Positions 7,298-18,400 of a stretch of 33,768 bases of DNA are shown piece by piece (within the stretch, counting starts at the first letter, position 1; each line of letters begins with the position of its first letter). The DNA is taken from the IMG/VR virus record IMGVR_UViG_3300017755_000037, positions 1 through 33,768 of that record; one strand, written 5' to 3'. Position numbers and translations under genes: made by a program. The notes below the pieces were generated by a model. The model worked only from the letters and a program-made list of their open reading frames with translations, had not been told where the DNA came from and did no database searches. Origin of the DNA: a virus.

Positions 7298-10200
7298 TCA
7301 TCGCATTCCAAGTTCTCCACCGCCATTGTATCTTCCAGCACTTGATTCACTATTATATAAGTTAAAATACTGAATACCAAATTGGCCGCTACTGATTCCA
7401 CCGCTGGGAAGTACTACATTGAAAACATGCCCCCTTCCACGCGCCTTAAGTCCTGTATCACTCAGAACTCTATTATATTCATCTATTCTAGTAGTAAGGA
7501 AATTGGGGTCAGGATGACCTCTCCTACTACTAGTTTGATACAAAGGGACTATTAAATTTGCGCTATCAGAGAATAATTGTCGCGCACCCGTTGCGCCACT
7601 AGCATATTTTTCAGAAGAAAAAGTATATTCGGTTCCATTGATGAGATTTGATCTAAAATCAATACCCAAGTCAGACGGTTCGGCCTGAGCGGACTGATAT
7701 TTAGGTCCTTTAAATGCAAATCTATCCTGACCAGGATCTACTCTATATTGTCTTGCATATCCATCCCCACCTGCTGGCGCGGACCCCGGCGAATAGATAG
7801 CAACATTAGAATTTTCAGAAATACATCTCACATACTGTCCATAACCATTACCATTTAGTTTTCTGGGGAAATCATTCTTAGGGAAAACATAAAACACTGC
7901 ACCATATCCCTCTTGAGCATAGAACTTTACGGTTTTGGTAAACTCAGATCTTCCATCAGCATTCTGACCCCCTTCAGTTCCTTGGTCATCACCATAATAG
8001 TCCCAATAGGGTTGGTTCCCAATGTACTGGTTGATCCATTGTTGTTGTGCTCTCCATGCATCAGCCATACCTGGAATCTGACTACTCGCACTATAATGAT
8101 TATATTTGTGAAATGGTAGATCAGGTCGCGGCGTAGATCCGCCAACGACATATTCTGATTTTAAAATATGTCTAAAAATTGGTACCATTGCATATCCAGC
8201 ACCAGGTGTAAAGTTGCATGTTGTATTATCTGTTACTATACCCTCCCCTGATGGATCCTGATAATTATATGCTCTATTATCAGTACATGCAAGTATTTTA
8301 AATTCTGTGTCATTTTTTACAACTATTTCAATCTCATCTTCACTACCAGAGGTCTTTTCTTCAAAACTTATTTGATTACGATAACGACTATCTTCGTAGA
8401 ATGTTAAAATAAATGTTTCATCACCATCATCGTCTTCTTCTGAATTACTACTATCATTTATTGGTTTAAAACATAATGTTGCATCTGAATTCGATGAACC
8501 ACTTCTTCTTGTTTGTACAGAGCAAAATTCATTATTACTATTACTTCCATCATGATGAACGAAATCAGCAGGATTTCCAAAATCAGCATCCCATCCTTCA
8601 GTAATTGAAGATGTTAACGTTTTACTTGTATGTTGATGACCAAATCCAAGTCCAGCTTCTTTTGTTTGAATTGAACCCACGATATCATCACCAGATTTTT
8701 TCTGACCTCTTCCAGTTAGAACTTCAAAATCACCGATAGCATCCTCTAATTTATAATATATGGTTCTGTTTGCATTTCCTGTATGCTCTATGGTTAAAGC
8801 AACCGCTTTCCCACTCTGTTCGGAAAGTTCTAAATCACCATCTTCTAATTGAACTCTATTACTTCTATCTGAATATACAACATATTGAGTTTTTGTTTCA
8901 TCTAGAAGTTCTATTGCTTGCTCAAATGTATGATAGCGGGTTGCTCTTGATGTATCGCTGTAAACACGAATATCAAATACATTATTATCATCATTTGTAA
9001 TATAATTGTCGTTAGGAAAAAGATTAAAACTGCCTATTGCTTCATTAGCACGGAATATTCCATCACTATCAATATTCATGGTTATAGTTCTAGTAGCAGG
9101 TCGTATTCCTGCTCCCATAATCTCTTCTACCCATCTATAGTCAGGTTGACTATTAGAATCAGTATAAACACAATCTCCTCTATCAAAACGATCTGTTGCT
9201 CTCGCGGTTTGACCATTCTCAACTACATCAATAACAACAGAAATACTTGTTGCATCAGGAGGACTAGGAACAAAGTTTTCAACACGTATTTCAAAATCAT
9301 CAGAATTTTCACCTTCAAATAAATCTGCTCGTCTAAAACGATTATCAGTTCCTACCACTCTACCATTATATTCAAGAGTCCATTCAGGATCTGGTCTTGA
9401 AGTATCAAAAACGGTAAAATCTTTGGTTGCAATTGTACTAGAGAAATCAGACTCTCTAGATGCCTGCAAAGTGTATGCTTTATTTCCATCAGCATTAGTA
9501 TCATTCCTTGGTGTGAATGATAAAGTTCTTATATTACTTGCATAATTTCCAGATGCAGCATTTCCAAAAGTTCCATTTGCATTGCCTGAACCAAAATCAG
9601 TATTTCCATCTGCTAAATCGCCAAATTCATCTACAATTCTCCAATAAAGAGTTGTAGTAGTAGAGAAATTCTCAACATTCAAAGTGAAATTATTAAAATC
9701 TGCACCATCTGTTGTAACAACACTGCTACCTTCAATCATTGTTGCAGCAGCTGTTGGAGATATACTGAACACTGGAGTTTTTGATGTATCAATAACTTTT
9801 GCAGTGTATGTGCCGCCAACTTGAGTACTAAATGATGAGTCTGTAAAGATTTTTACAATAAAGTTCTCTGTAACTCCACCTGGTGTTGCAGTATCAGTTG
9901 TTTCATCTTCCGTAGGAGTGATAACAATATTGCTAGTTCCTGCATTATTAGTCAAACTAACAGACACATTACCAGATGTTGCAGCCCAATCAGATGCATC
10001 TGCCTCTGTAGATCCATCAATTTTGAAAATCTTCCAATAAATTACCTCTGGATTAGATGTAAATCTACAAGTCGCTCTTAAAGTTTTAGCAGTTCCTTCT
10101 TCAATTTCAGACTCAGTGTTACCATCAGTATCATCAAGTATGTAAGTGATGTTTGCAGTGTCGTTAACTGATAACTGCGAAGACTCAACCAATCGTGCAG

Positions 10201-13200
10201 TGCTATCACTTGTATCACTATCAAGACCAGTTCTAACAACTTGCACTGTAAAGTGTTCTGATCCCTCTGCATTTCCGCCATCAGGATTTGATATCACAGT
10301 GAATGTTCCAGTAGCACTCTCAGTAGTTCCATTGACCGTGAATGTTCCTGTATTAGTGAGGAAATCAGTATTTGGATCTATGGTTGCAGTAATATTAGTA
10401 TTAGGAGTGCTAGCATCGACAGCAGGAACAACTCTGAATGTAAAAGTTGTTCCGTCTCTAACAAATGTTGTGTCAAGAGTATATGTTACAGAATCTCCAG
10501 TAGCAAAGTTTGCTCCATGCTCATTAATTGTTTCTGTTTCTGGAGTTAATGTTAATGTTGGAGTTTGTGATGTATCAGAAATCACAATTACATTTTTCTG
10601 AACGGATCCATCAAAAATTCTTCTAGAAACGGTTCCATCATGGTGGAAAAGATCAATAGAAAACTGTTTCTCAATAGTGTTTGTAGCAAAATCTTCTTTT
10701 GGTTGAATGGTAAAACTTCCTGTTCCATCCACACTAGAATCGGGATTAGCAACAGAAAAGGCAAACTGACCATTATCTACACTATTATGGAAGTCTGCAG
10801 AGGATGTTGTGCCGTGAACAACGTGCCATCCAACTGTGGTTATACCTGCAGGATAAACATTGGGGAAGATTGGAACATCTTGTGTAGTAACATTATATGT
10901 TTTAAGTTGACCTTCAGTTAAACCATTTCCAACAACAGAACCTGCATCTTCTAATTGCAGAATATTTGCTGATGGGAATGATCTTGAAGTATCAGCAATT
11001 ATAAAATTCTTATTGCTTGGAGTGATCGTTACAGGAACTCTTGTATCTCTAACATTAGTTGCATATATCGCAATACCAAATCCTTCTTCGTTAGGGAATT
11101 CTGTGGAGACATCTTCTTTTACTGTTACAGTAAATGAACCTTGAATTTGATCTCCAACAGGAGCAGTATCAAACCTCATTCGATTATGAAATACTCCAGA
11201 TCCATCAGGTCTTGAAGAAACGTTCGGCCAGTCTGTAGGAAAAACAAAATCATCTACAGATGAGTTATGAGTTAATATTTCATAATAGAATGTTGTATAT
11301 GCAGGTATGTCTGTTGTTGTTACTGTGAATGTAACAGACTGACCTTCATTAACAGATATTCTAGTTGTTGGTGTAAGGTTGTGTGATGTTAATGTAACTT
11401 GAGGGTCAGGAATTCTAGAATCATCTGGTGGAGCAATTATTGGAAGAGGTTCAAATAGATCAACATTTGTATCAATACCAAATTCCCTTTCTATTGTTGT
11501 GTTATCAGGATAATCTACAAATTCTAATAAAGTTTCAGTGAGAACATCTGCTCTACTAATTTTAACGTATGGAGGTGCATCATTAAACCCTGTTATAGCA
11601 CCTTGAGGTGATGATTCAAGTCGTTCATTGGGCAATCTTCTAACAAAGAATTCTTCAGAATCTTCAGACCATCCTGATCCTCCTCCACCACCACCAGCAG
11701 ACCTAGAAGCACTTCCTCCAATCAATCCAGATCCACCATTTCCACCACCACCGACACTAAATCCTCCATTTGTCCTAGAGTTATAACCAGATTTAAATCC
11801 ACTATCTAAAATAGCAGTATTTTCAATTTCTTTACCATCGGCAAGTCTAAATCTAACTTCTCCAACATCTTCACAAGGAGAGAATGATGATTGACCGTAC
11901 CAACCAGCATAGTAATCACCTTCGGTACATCGTTGAGCTTTTCCACCCTCACCCTCAAGGCCAAATGTATCATTACCAAAATCGCCACTTCTAGGACTGT
12001 AATTTGTTCTACCTAATACAAATATTCCGTCTTGATTAGGTTCCGTAACATATCCACCGCCACCACCAAAGTTGTTTCCTTGCTCTCCTCTTAGGTTTAC
12101 TCCACCACCATCTCCACCATTTCCCAATGCTGCATCTCCACCTGCTCCAACACAAGCAATAAGTCTACCCTTCTTATATAAGAATGGGGTATTAGCACCA
12201 CCTTCTTGTGTTTCAAGACCAGCAATTACATATTCAGTATTTGCCTGCATTCTCAATCTAAAGTATCCAAAACCTCCTTTTCCTCCAGTATATTCTCCAC
12301 TATCTTGTCCCTTTCCTCCATATAAACTAATATCTACATCTAAATCATTGGCGCTATAAAATCTATAATATCTAGTCACAGAACCATTATTTGGACTTAC
12401 ACTGGGGTTAATGATTAGATCATTATTTTGTAAATTAGCACCACGAAGATTTGCAAAAGCATTATCACTAATTTCTTCAATAGTAATAGCACCATCTCCC
12501 AACTGTCTCATGGAAAGAGTCATAGTATTGGAATCAACAGTGCTAATCGGACGACAAATATCACAGGTTAATCTACAAAAATATTTTCTAGTAAGTGCAT
12601 AGTTTGATTTTATATTTAAATCTGGATATGCAGTTCTTGAATATGAAATTTGTTGAAGAATTGTAGCATCTCTGATAACTTCATTAATAGTATCAAAAGG
12701 TTTTTCAACAGTCATTTTCAGTGAGATTCTACCTATGCTGTCTGATTCTCCAGCTTCTGCATTAGTCACTCTATCTAATCCGTCAGTTCCACCCCAATAG
12801 GCACTTCTTCCTCCTTTACCTCCAGTTGCAACAGTTGCATTTTTAACTTTTAATGGAGCGATATATTGAATAATTCTTCTACCAACAAGTTCATCATCAA
12901 CTATAACACTTCTAGGAACAACACGGAAAATGCCTGCACCAAAAGTAACAACTAAATCTAAATAATCTCCATCTCCATCATTTAATATATCATATCCAAT
13001 AGTTCTACCCCTAATAAATCTATTTTTGACTCTATCATCAAGTATAGGATCTCCACTATATTCAAAGTCTTGTGATTGTATATCATTTCTTAGTAATGCA
13101 GATGAAACAAAATCTTCTTCATCACTAACAATATCATACGCTCTACCAGAAATTAACTGAAGTGCATCTATATTATTGGTTTGACCTGCTTTAAATTCTC

Positions 13201-15436
13201 CAACTGTTGTTTCAGTTTCTGTATCTATAACTCTGATTATTCTAGTGTCTGATGTTCCAGGTCTACTATAAGACCCCACAGATACTCTAGAAACTTCGGT
13301 TTCTTGTGCATCATCTCCTGGTGTTCCGCCAGCAGCTTGAGAAATTGCACCGGCACCACCGCCGCCTCCACCGCCACCATCACCAACAAATTTATCTCCA
13401 CCATTTAAACCAAATTTGGGATTAGGGCCAAGTGTATTTTCATCTTCTACTAGAGTAGAGAATCTAAAAATAGTATCAGAAAGAACTTGTACCTGTTCTA
13501 TTGTTGAAAAATCTCCAACCCCTGCTGTTACTTTGACAACGTCAAAAGTATTAACATATCCTCCAGTCTTTCTGCTAATATCTGCAGGATCGTTAACAAG
13601 GTCTATTGATTCAGATGCTAATCTAGTGCATGAACCACATGATGTTTCATCATCACACCATCCCAATTCAGTTGCTCTATGAGTAGAAGCATAATACTTC
13701 GTATCTCCTACCTGCACATAAGAACCGGTTGAATCTGAAAGAACTGTTGGTGGATTGCCTGTATCTTTAGTTAAATCTGCAACAACAACATTATCATATA
13801 TTACAACAATTCTTTCATAAGTGAAGATTGTTGAATCCGGTTCAACATTTTCTGTGAATGCTACATCAGAAATAAGAGTTTTGGTGTAAAATCCATAGTC
13901 AATATTAATTGTTTCACCATCTCTAGTACCGCATAAAGGATTAAAGTTTATCGTTGTTCCTTGCTGAGCATCAAATATTTGAGTTGTATCTACTATTTCT
14001 TCCCATATTCCTCCATTTTCGCCAGGTTCACCAGATGCTTCATAAGAACCACCTCCACCACCACCACCGCCACCGCAGATAGCAAGATATTTTGAACCGA
14101 TAGGATCAAAAAGAACAGAGGCACCGCCGCCACCGCCGCCACCTCCAGACATACCAACTGGACCTGCATGACCACCATCTCCACCAGAACCTTCAGTTAT
14201 TACTTTGCCTGGACCAGCCGCAATACCATCAACTATTGGGCCAGGGTCAAGCTCCAATGCGATAGGAGAGAATCCTCCGTCACCCTCTCCATTGTTACCA
14301 GTATATCCTCCATTATTTTCACGATATCCTCCCCACCATCCATTGTGTCCACCATTACCACTAAAAGCACCACCTAAGAACATTGGCGTATCGCCATCTG
14401 TATTATTAATTCTACTAATTAACTCTGGAGAAAAATTAAATTTACCATATGCTCCATAACCCCTTCTACCACCTTCATAACTTACAAATCTACCATCCTC
14501 AAGACTAAAATCACCAGCACCATCACCACCATCACCGCCATCCATTTCTACTTCTACGGCAGTCGTATGAGAAGGTATTCCTACAAATAATGTTGGTTCA
14601 TATGGAGAATTCCACCAACCACTTCGACGAACTGGTGCGCTTGCATAAAGAATTTCTGTTCTAATATTATCGTTTAATGTTTCTTCTGTTGTAAATGTAT
14701 TAATTACATTTGATGTAACGGTTCCATCAGAAAGAACGTTATCTATTTCTCCAATCTCCTCAATCCAATTGTAAAAAATTGTAGTGGAGACTACAGTTCC
14801 ATCTAAAAGAGTAAAGGTAGGACTTTCAGAAAATCTTTCATCAGACAATCTAGCTACAACTGTTGGAGCAGATACTTTATTTACAGTTCCAATTATGTTT
14901 GTTGGTTGAGTCTCAATAATGATATGAGGGAAAACCGTAAGAGATACTGTATCTGATAAGAAAGGTCCATTAACAGCATTACCTGTTTCATAAGTTTGTT
15001 CTGTTTGATAAGAATCAATATAATCTATAGCACAATAAAATCTTCTGGCGTGATCTGAAGGAGATTGTAAATTATTGAGATTTAATACTGGACTAGTTTC
15101 GCCATTTCTATTAGCATTACCGGAGTTTAATTTAATATCAGTAGAAAGATCTTGAGTATCACCTACTTGCTCATACCATTGATATGTAAGAGAACCACTA
15201 TTATCAACAGTTGGTGCTGTTGCATCAGATGTTCCTGCACCAACTTCTTTACTATCACCTGTTAGATAATATGCTTCAGCAACAACAGTAAAGTTTGCAT
15301 TGCGAAAATCGGTTCTTCCTACACCTGAATTCCCAAAAGTAGACTGTTTCTCTATAGAAACTGGTTGACTAGAAATTCTAATATAGGGACCGTTTAGGTC
15401 TAATTGTGTTAGGATATCTCTGTATGCTCTACTCAT
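7298..15436 (-). CDS. Giant modular adhesin/structural protein with Ig-, Gly-rich and Calx-beta-like repeats (2712 aa)
   Basis: This is the largest gene in the window. Residues 1-290 look like two Ig-like domains (for example SLTYQWYEQVGD). Glycine-rich blocks with poly-Gly runs lie at about 298-476, 690-705 and 1025-1255. Two cysteine clusters (CDDETSCGSC near 595 and CRLTCDIC near 955) separate them. From about 1340 to 2180 come some six Ca-binding Calx-beta-like repeats, several ending in an xDTSxxP linker (near 1481, 1622, 1885, 2011) with acidic NEGQS/EEGT-type starts. A motif ACTDNRAYNY (about 2382) precedes a unique C-terminal domain of about 300 residues rich in Tyr and Trp. There is no signal peptide or membrane segment, as expected for a virion protein. 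The ATG overlaps the upstream stop (ATGA), with GGAGG upstream. A host-surface adhesion role is inferred; I do not know a named homologue. Confidence 0.85.
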   Translation of the reverse strand: MSRAYRDILTQLDLNGPYIRISSQPVSIEKQSTFGNSGVGRTDFRNANFTVVAEAYYLTGDSKEVGAGTSDATAPTVDNSGSLTYQWYEQVGDTQDLSTDIKLNSGNANRNGETSPVLNLNNLQSPSDHARRFYCAIDYIDSYQTEQTYETGNAVNGPFLSDTVSLTVFPHIIIETQPTNIIGTVNKVSAPTVVARLSDERFSESPTFTLLDGTVVSTTIFYNWIEEIGEIDNVLSDGTVTSNVINTFTTEETLNDNIRTEILYASAPVRRSGWWNSPYEPTLFVGIPSHTTAVEVEMDGGDGGDGAGDFSLEDGRFVSYEGGRRGYGAYGKFNFSPELISRINNTDGDTPMFLGGAFSGNGGHNGWWGGYRENNGGYTGNNGEGDGGFSPIALELDPGPIVDGIAAGPGKVITEGSGGDGGHAGPVGMSGGGGGGGGASVLFDPIGSKYLAICGGGGGGGGGSYEASGEPGENGGIWEEIVDTTQIFDAQQGTTINFNPLCGTRDGETINIDYGFYTKTLISDVAFTENVEPDSTIFTYERIVVIYDNVVVADLTKDTGNPPTVLSDSTGSYVQVGDTKYYASTHRATELGWCDDETSCGSCTRLASESIDLVNDPADISRKTGGYVNTFDVVKVTAGVGDFSTIEQVQVLSDTIFRFSTLVEDENTLGPNPKFGLNGGDKFVGDGGGGGGGGAGAISQAAGGTPGDDAQETEVSRVSVGSYSRPGTSDTRIIRVIDTETETTVGEFKAGQTNNIDALQLISGRAYDIVSDEEDFVSSALLRNDIQSQDFEYSGDPILDDRVKNRFIRGRTIGYDILNDGDGDYLDLVVTFGAGIFRVVPRSVIVDDELVGRRIIQYIAPLKVKNATVATGGKGGRSAYWGGTDGLDRVTNAEAGESDSIGRISLKMTVEKPFDTINEVIRDATILQQISYSRTAYPDLNIKSNYALTRKYFCRLTCDICRPISTVDSNTMTLSMRQLGDGAITIEEISDNAFANLRGANLQNNDLIINPSVSPNNGSVTRYYRFYSANDLDVDISLYGGKGQDSGEYTGGKGGFGYFRLRMQANTEYVIAGLETQEGGANTPFLYKKGRLIACVGAGGDAALGNGGDGGGVNLRGEQGNNFGGGGGYVTEPNQDGIFVLGRTNYSPRSGDFGNDTFGLEGEGGKAQRCTEGDYYAGWYGQSSFSPCEDVGEVRFRLADGKEIENTAILDSGFKSGYNSRTNGGFSVGGGGNGGSGLIGGSASRSAGGGGGGSGWSEDSEEFFVRRLPNERLESSPQGAITGFNDAPPYVKISRADVLTETLLEFVDYPDNTTIEREFGIDTNVDLFEPLPIIAPPDDSRIPDPQVTLTSHNLTPTTRISVNEGQSVTFTVTTTDIPAYTTFYYEILTHNSSVDDFVFPTDWPNVSSRPDGSGVFHNRMRFDTAPVGDQIQGSFTVTVKEDVSTEFPNEEGFGIAIYATNVRDTRVPVTITPSNKNFIIADTSRSFPSANILQLEDAGSVVGNGLTEGQLKTYNVTTQDVPIFPNVYPAGITTVGWHVVHGTTSSADFHNSVDNGQFAFSVANPDSSVDGTGSFTIQPKEDFATNTIEKQFSIDLFHHDGTVSRRIFDGSVQKNVIVISDTSQTPTLTLTPETETINEHGANFATGDSVTYTLDTTFVRDGTTFTFRVVPAVDASTPNTNITATIDPNTDFLTNTGTFTVNGTTESATGTFTVISNPDGGNAEGSEHFTVQVVRTGLDSDTSDSTARLVESSQLSVNDTANITYILDDTDGNTESEIEEGTAKTLRATCRFTSNPEVIYWKIFKIDGSTEADASDWAATSGNVSVSLTNNAGTSNIVITPTEDETTDTATPGGVTENFIVKIFTDSSFSTQVGGTYTAKVIDTSKTPVFSISPTAAATMIEGSSVVTTDGADFNNFTLNVENFSTTTTLYWRIVDEFGDLADGNTDFGSGNANGTFGNAASGNYASNIRTLSFTPRNDTNADGNKAYTLQASRESDFSSTIATKDFTVFDTSRPDPEWTLEYNGRVVGTDNRFRRADLFEGENSDDFEIRVENFVPSPPDATSISVVIDVVENGQTARATDRFDRGDCVYTDSNSQPDYRWVEEIMGAGIRPATRTITMNIDSDGIFRANEAIGSFNLFPNDNYITNDDNNVFDIRVYSDTSRATRYHTFEQAIELLDETKTQYVVYSDRSNRVQLEDGDLELSEQSGKAVALTIEHTGNANRTIYYKLEDAIGDFEVLTGRGQKKSGDDIVGSIQTKEAGLGFGHQHTSKTLTSSITEGWDADFGNPADFVHHDGSNSNNEFCSVQTRRSGSSNSDATLCFKPINDSSNSEEDDDGDETFILTFYEDSRYRNQISFEEKTSGSEDEIEIVVKNDTEFKILACTDNRAYNYQDPSGEGIVTDNTTCNFTPGAGYAMVPIFRHILKSEYVVGGSTPRPDLPFHKYNHYSASSQIPGMADAWRAQQQWINQYIGNQPYWDYYGDDQGTEGGQNADGRSEFTKTVKFYAQEGYGAVFYVFPKNDFPRKLNGNGYGQYVRCISENSNVAIYSPGSAPAGGDGYARQYRVDPGQDRFAFKGPKYQSAQAEPSDLGIDFRSNLINGTEYTFSSEKYASGATGARQLFSDSANLIVPLYQTSSRRGHPDPNFLTTRIDEYNRVLSDTGLKARGRGHVFNVVLPSGGISSGQFGIQYFNLYNSESSAGRYNGGGELGMR

Positions 15437-18400
15437 GAGAAGTTCTGTCCTCCTACTATTCCGTACATTCCTACGGAGTTAATGTTTTCTAAATCAAAGC
15501 ATTTAAACGAATAGATGTCTATCGCTGAATTTGCCCTTGATACAGTGGGAACAACGTTACCTGGCCATCGAACTTCAACTGAACTTGAGTTATATTCAAA
15601 GTCATCAATATCAACTGCATAGTTAGCATCACTTGCTTGAGTAAACTTAATGGTGAACGACATTGAATTGTTAGCACCACTAGATCCATTTGAATCATTT
15701 GCAGTAGCAACAGGAACTCCTGCTAAAATAAGTTTAGTAATTGTCTCTGATATAGTGACTTCAAAGTTTTGTGCCTGATTCATCTGTAATGTTAATATAC
15801 CACTACTTATGGATGCTGCTAAACTCTTTTCAGAGAAACTATGCAGATAAGAGTGATCTTCGGTTGTTGTAATTCCAGCAACACGTAACTGGGTAATCGA
15901 TGTAATTCCACTAATATTTAGATCAGTAGAAGTAATGTGTGTTCCAACAATTTTACCAATTGTTGTAGCAGTGCTTCCAATACTATAATTGCCTAATATT
16001 GTAGAGATACCCGATGTTACATGTATTCCATTATTAATTGTTATCTGCCCCGTAACATGAGCATCATCATGTATATGAATGCTTGTTCCACTTGTACCAA
16101 CAACAGCAGAACCAACAGTTAGCGAATACCCAAGTAAGAAATCAGAAGCAGTTCCACCTGTTGGAATAGAAGTTCCAATACCAACAGATCCATTTAAAAC
16201 ATCTTCATATGAAAGATTATTACCTTGTCTAATCCAACCAACTTGGTCGGCATTCAGGTTAACCAGGTTAGAACCATCACCGTAGTAGTAAACAGTTGTT
16301 GCAGATCCAACAGCAGAGATAGAAACACCACCTCCAACACCTTCTCCAGTTCCAATGGTTGCAACACCAACACCTTGAATTGTACTTGATCCAGAAACAT
16401 GAACACCACCACTAGTAACTACTAATCGGTTTCCAACAGTTGATGCTCCACTAACAAGGGTTTCTCCATCAATATTAACTCTGCCCATGACGTTAAGGTC
16501 AAATTCATTAGCAGAAGTTCCAATACCAACTCCACCGTTTTCATCAACAGAGAATTGTTTTGTTCCTGACCAAACTAACAGTCTCTTATCACCTGATGTA
16601 GTGGTAGCAATACCAACTTTAGAGAAAATATCTTCTTTAAGATCTGTATCAAGAGAGATCGTACCAAAAGATCTCCATACATTGGATCTAGTATAAATCC
16701 AACCAGCAGAACCACCTTGATCTGGGTTTGCATTATAAACAAGGTCACCAGGGTTTCCTGCTAATGTAGGAGTTCCAAGTCCAACAGTATACTTTCTAGC
16801 AACAGTTGCCTCTCCTTGAAGGAATAAGTTATCTGTCTCAACACCCTTTGAAGAATTAACAACTAATTTATTGTTAATAACAAGAGGACCATTGAATTGT
16901 GATATAGATTCTCCAGAATTACCACCATCAACACGGATGGAGCGATCAAAAACACCCTCAAGAGGAGATATAACATTCAAACGCTCGCTGCCTAGAATGT
17001 CCTCTCCAGTGATGGATTGAACTGGAGTATCAAAAATTTCTTCACGTCCAGTGATGGTACTCAATCTCTTATTACCAGAGTATGAAATACCCTTATCATT
17101 CATTCCTGTATAGAAGTTAATACCTCCACCTCTCTTTGCAGATTGTGCAAGAAGTTCTTCTTGTGAAGAGATTTGTCTATCTTGCTTATCTGGGAATCCT
17201 GTTGAATAGTTACCAGGACCATATCCAACATATTCAAAAGTATGTCCAGATGCACGAATAATAGAGTGTCTTCTAAATTCAATTGGAATAACGTTAACTT
17301 TTCTAATTGTAGTATTAGCAACGTGAGCAGATGCTCTTGTTCCTAGCACACCACGGAATACTGTTATCGCATCTCCATTCTCCAATGTACCGGCATTTCC
17401 AGTTACGCTAGAGGTAGATGTTGTAGTCTTAACTCTCATTATCTCATCATTAACAGAGAGATAATCACCAATATTTAAATCATATCTTCCAACATTTCTT
17501 ATCGTGATACTAGTATCAGTAAGGTTAGCAACTGCAGATTGTAATGTTGTGGAAATACCAGCATAGAAGTTGGTCATTCTACCACGAATTGTTTCTGCAG
17601 CAGAGTCAGACATTGCTGAATTGTTTGCAGAGTGTCCTTCATGGTATGCAAACATTGTTCCCGTTTGCGTAGGAGCAGTTGTTCCTACACCAATATTAAC
17701 AGAGAAAGAATGTGATTGTGCTGATAATTGGTCAAGAATTTCAGTAATAGCAAAAGATCCGTTATAAAGTTCTTGATCTGCTCCACCAAGAGTTATTACT
17801 CTTCCAGCATCTAAACCATGATGATTTAGAGTTGTTACTGTAGCAATACCAGATGTGTAATCATAGGCAAAAGTATTAATCCTAATCTCTTCGCCAGTTA
17901 GATAATATCCAGCAGCTGCTGTTGCGTTTCCATCAAAAGATGAAGCGAATGATGTAAAAGTAGATGCAGATGATACGGTGAATGATCTTCCTGCACCTGC
18001 TTGAATATCAGTAATTCGATAAACATCATTATAATGTAGTAGAGATCTAGTTGTTATACCAGAAACTCTAATTGTTTGACCAACATCATTCCTAACATTA
18101 TCAACTACAATTGCTGCTTCAGTAAGGTTAGAAGAGGTTGTTATACCTGTAAGTGTTAGGGTGTTTCCAACCTCATATGCAGAACCACCGTCCATAATCT
18201 TAAGATTGGTGATAGAACCACCTGACCCAACAGTTACTTTTGCTGTTGCATGAACACCATTGCTTGAGGAACCTGTTCCTACTAATTTTGCATTGTAATA
18301 AACTTCATCACTACCAGAAAGTGATCCATAATTAGCACCAAAATTGGCGAAAGAAACATTAACAATTGAATTTAGGTTATGTTCAACATCAGTTGTTATA

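Noticed and set aside
14000-14130. Short minus-strand frames inside the glycine-rich parts of the giant gene (for example 13993-14184)
   Set aside because: They are alternate-phase readings of GGT/GGA repeats within a long, well-supported gene.
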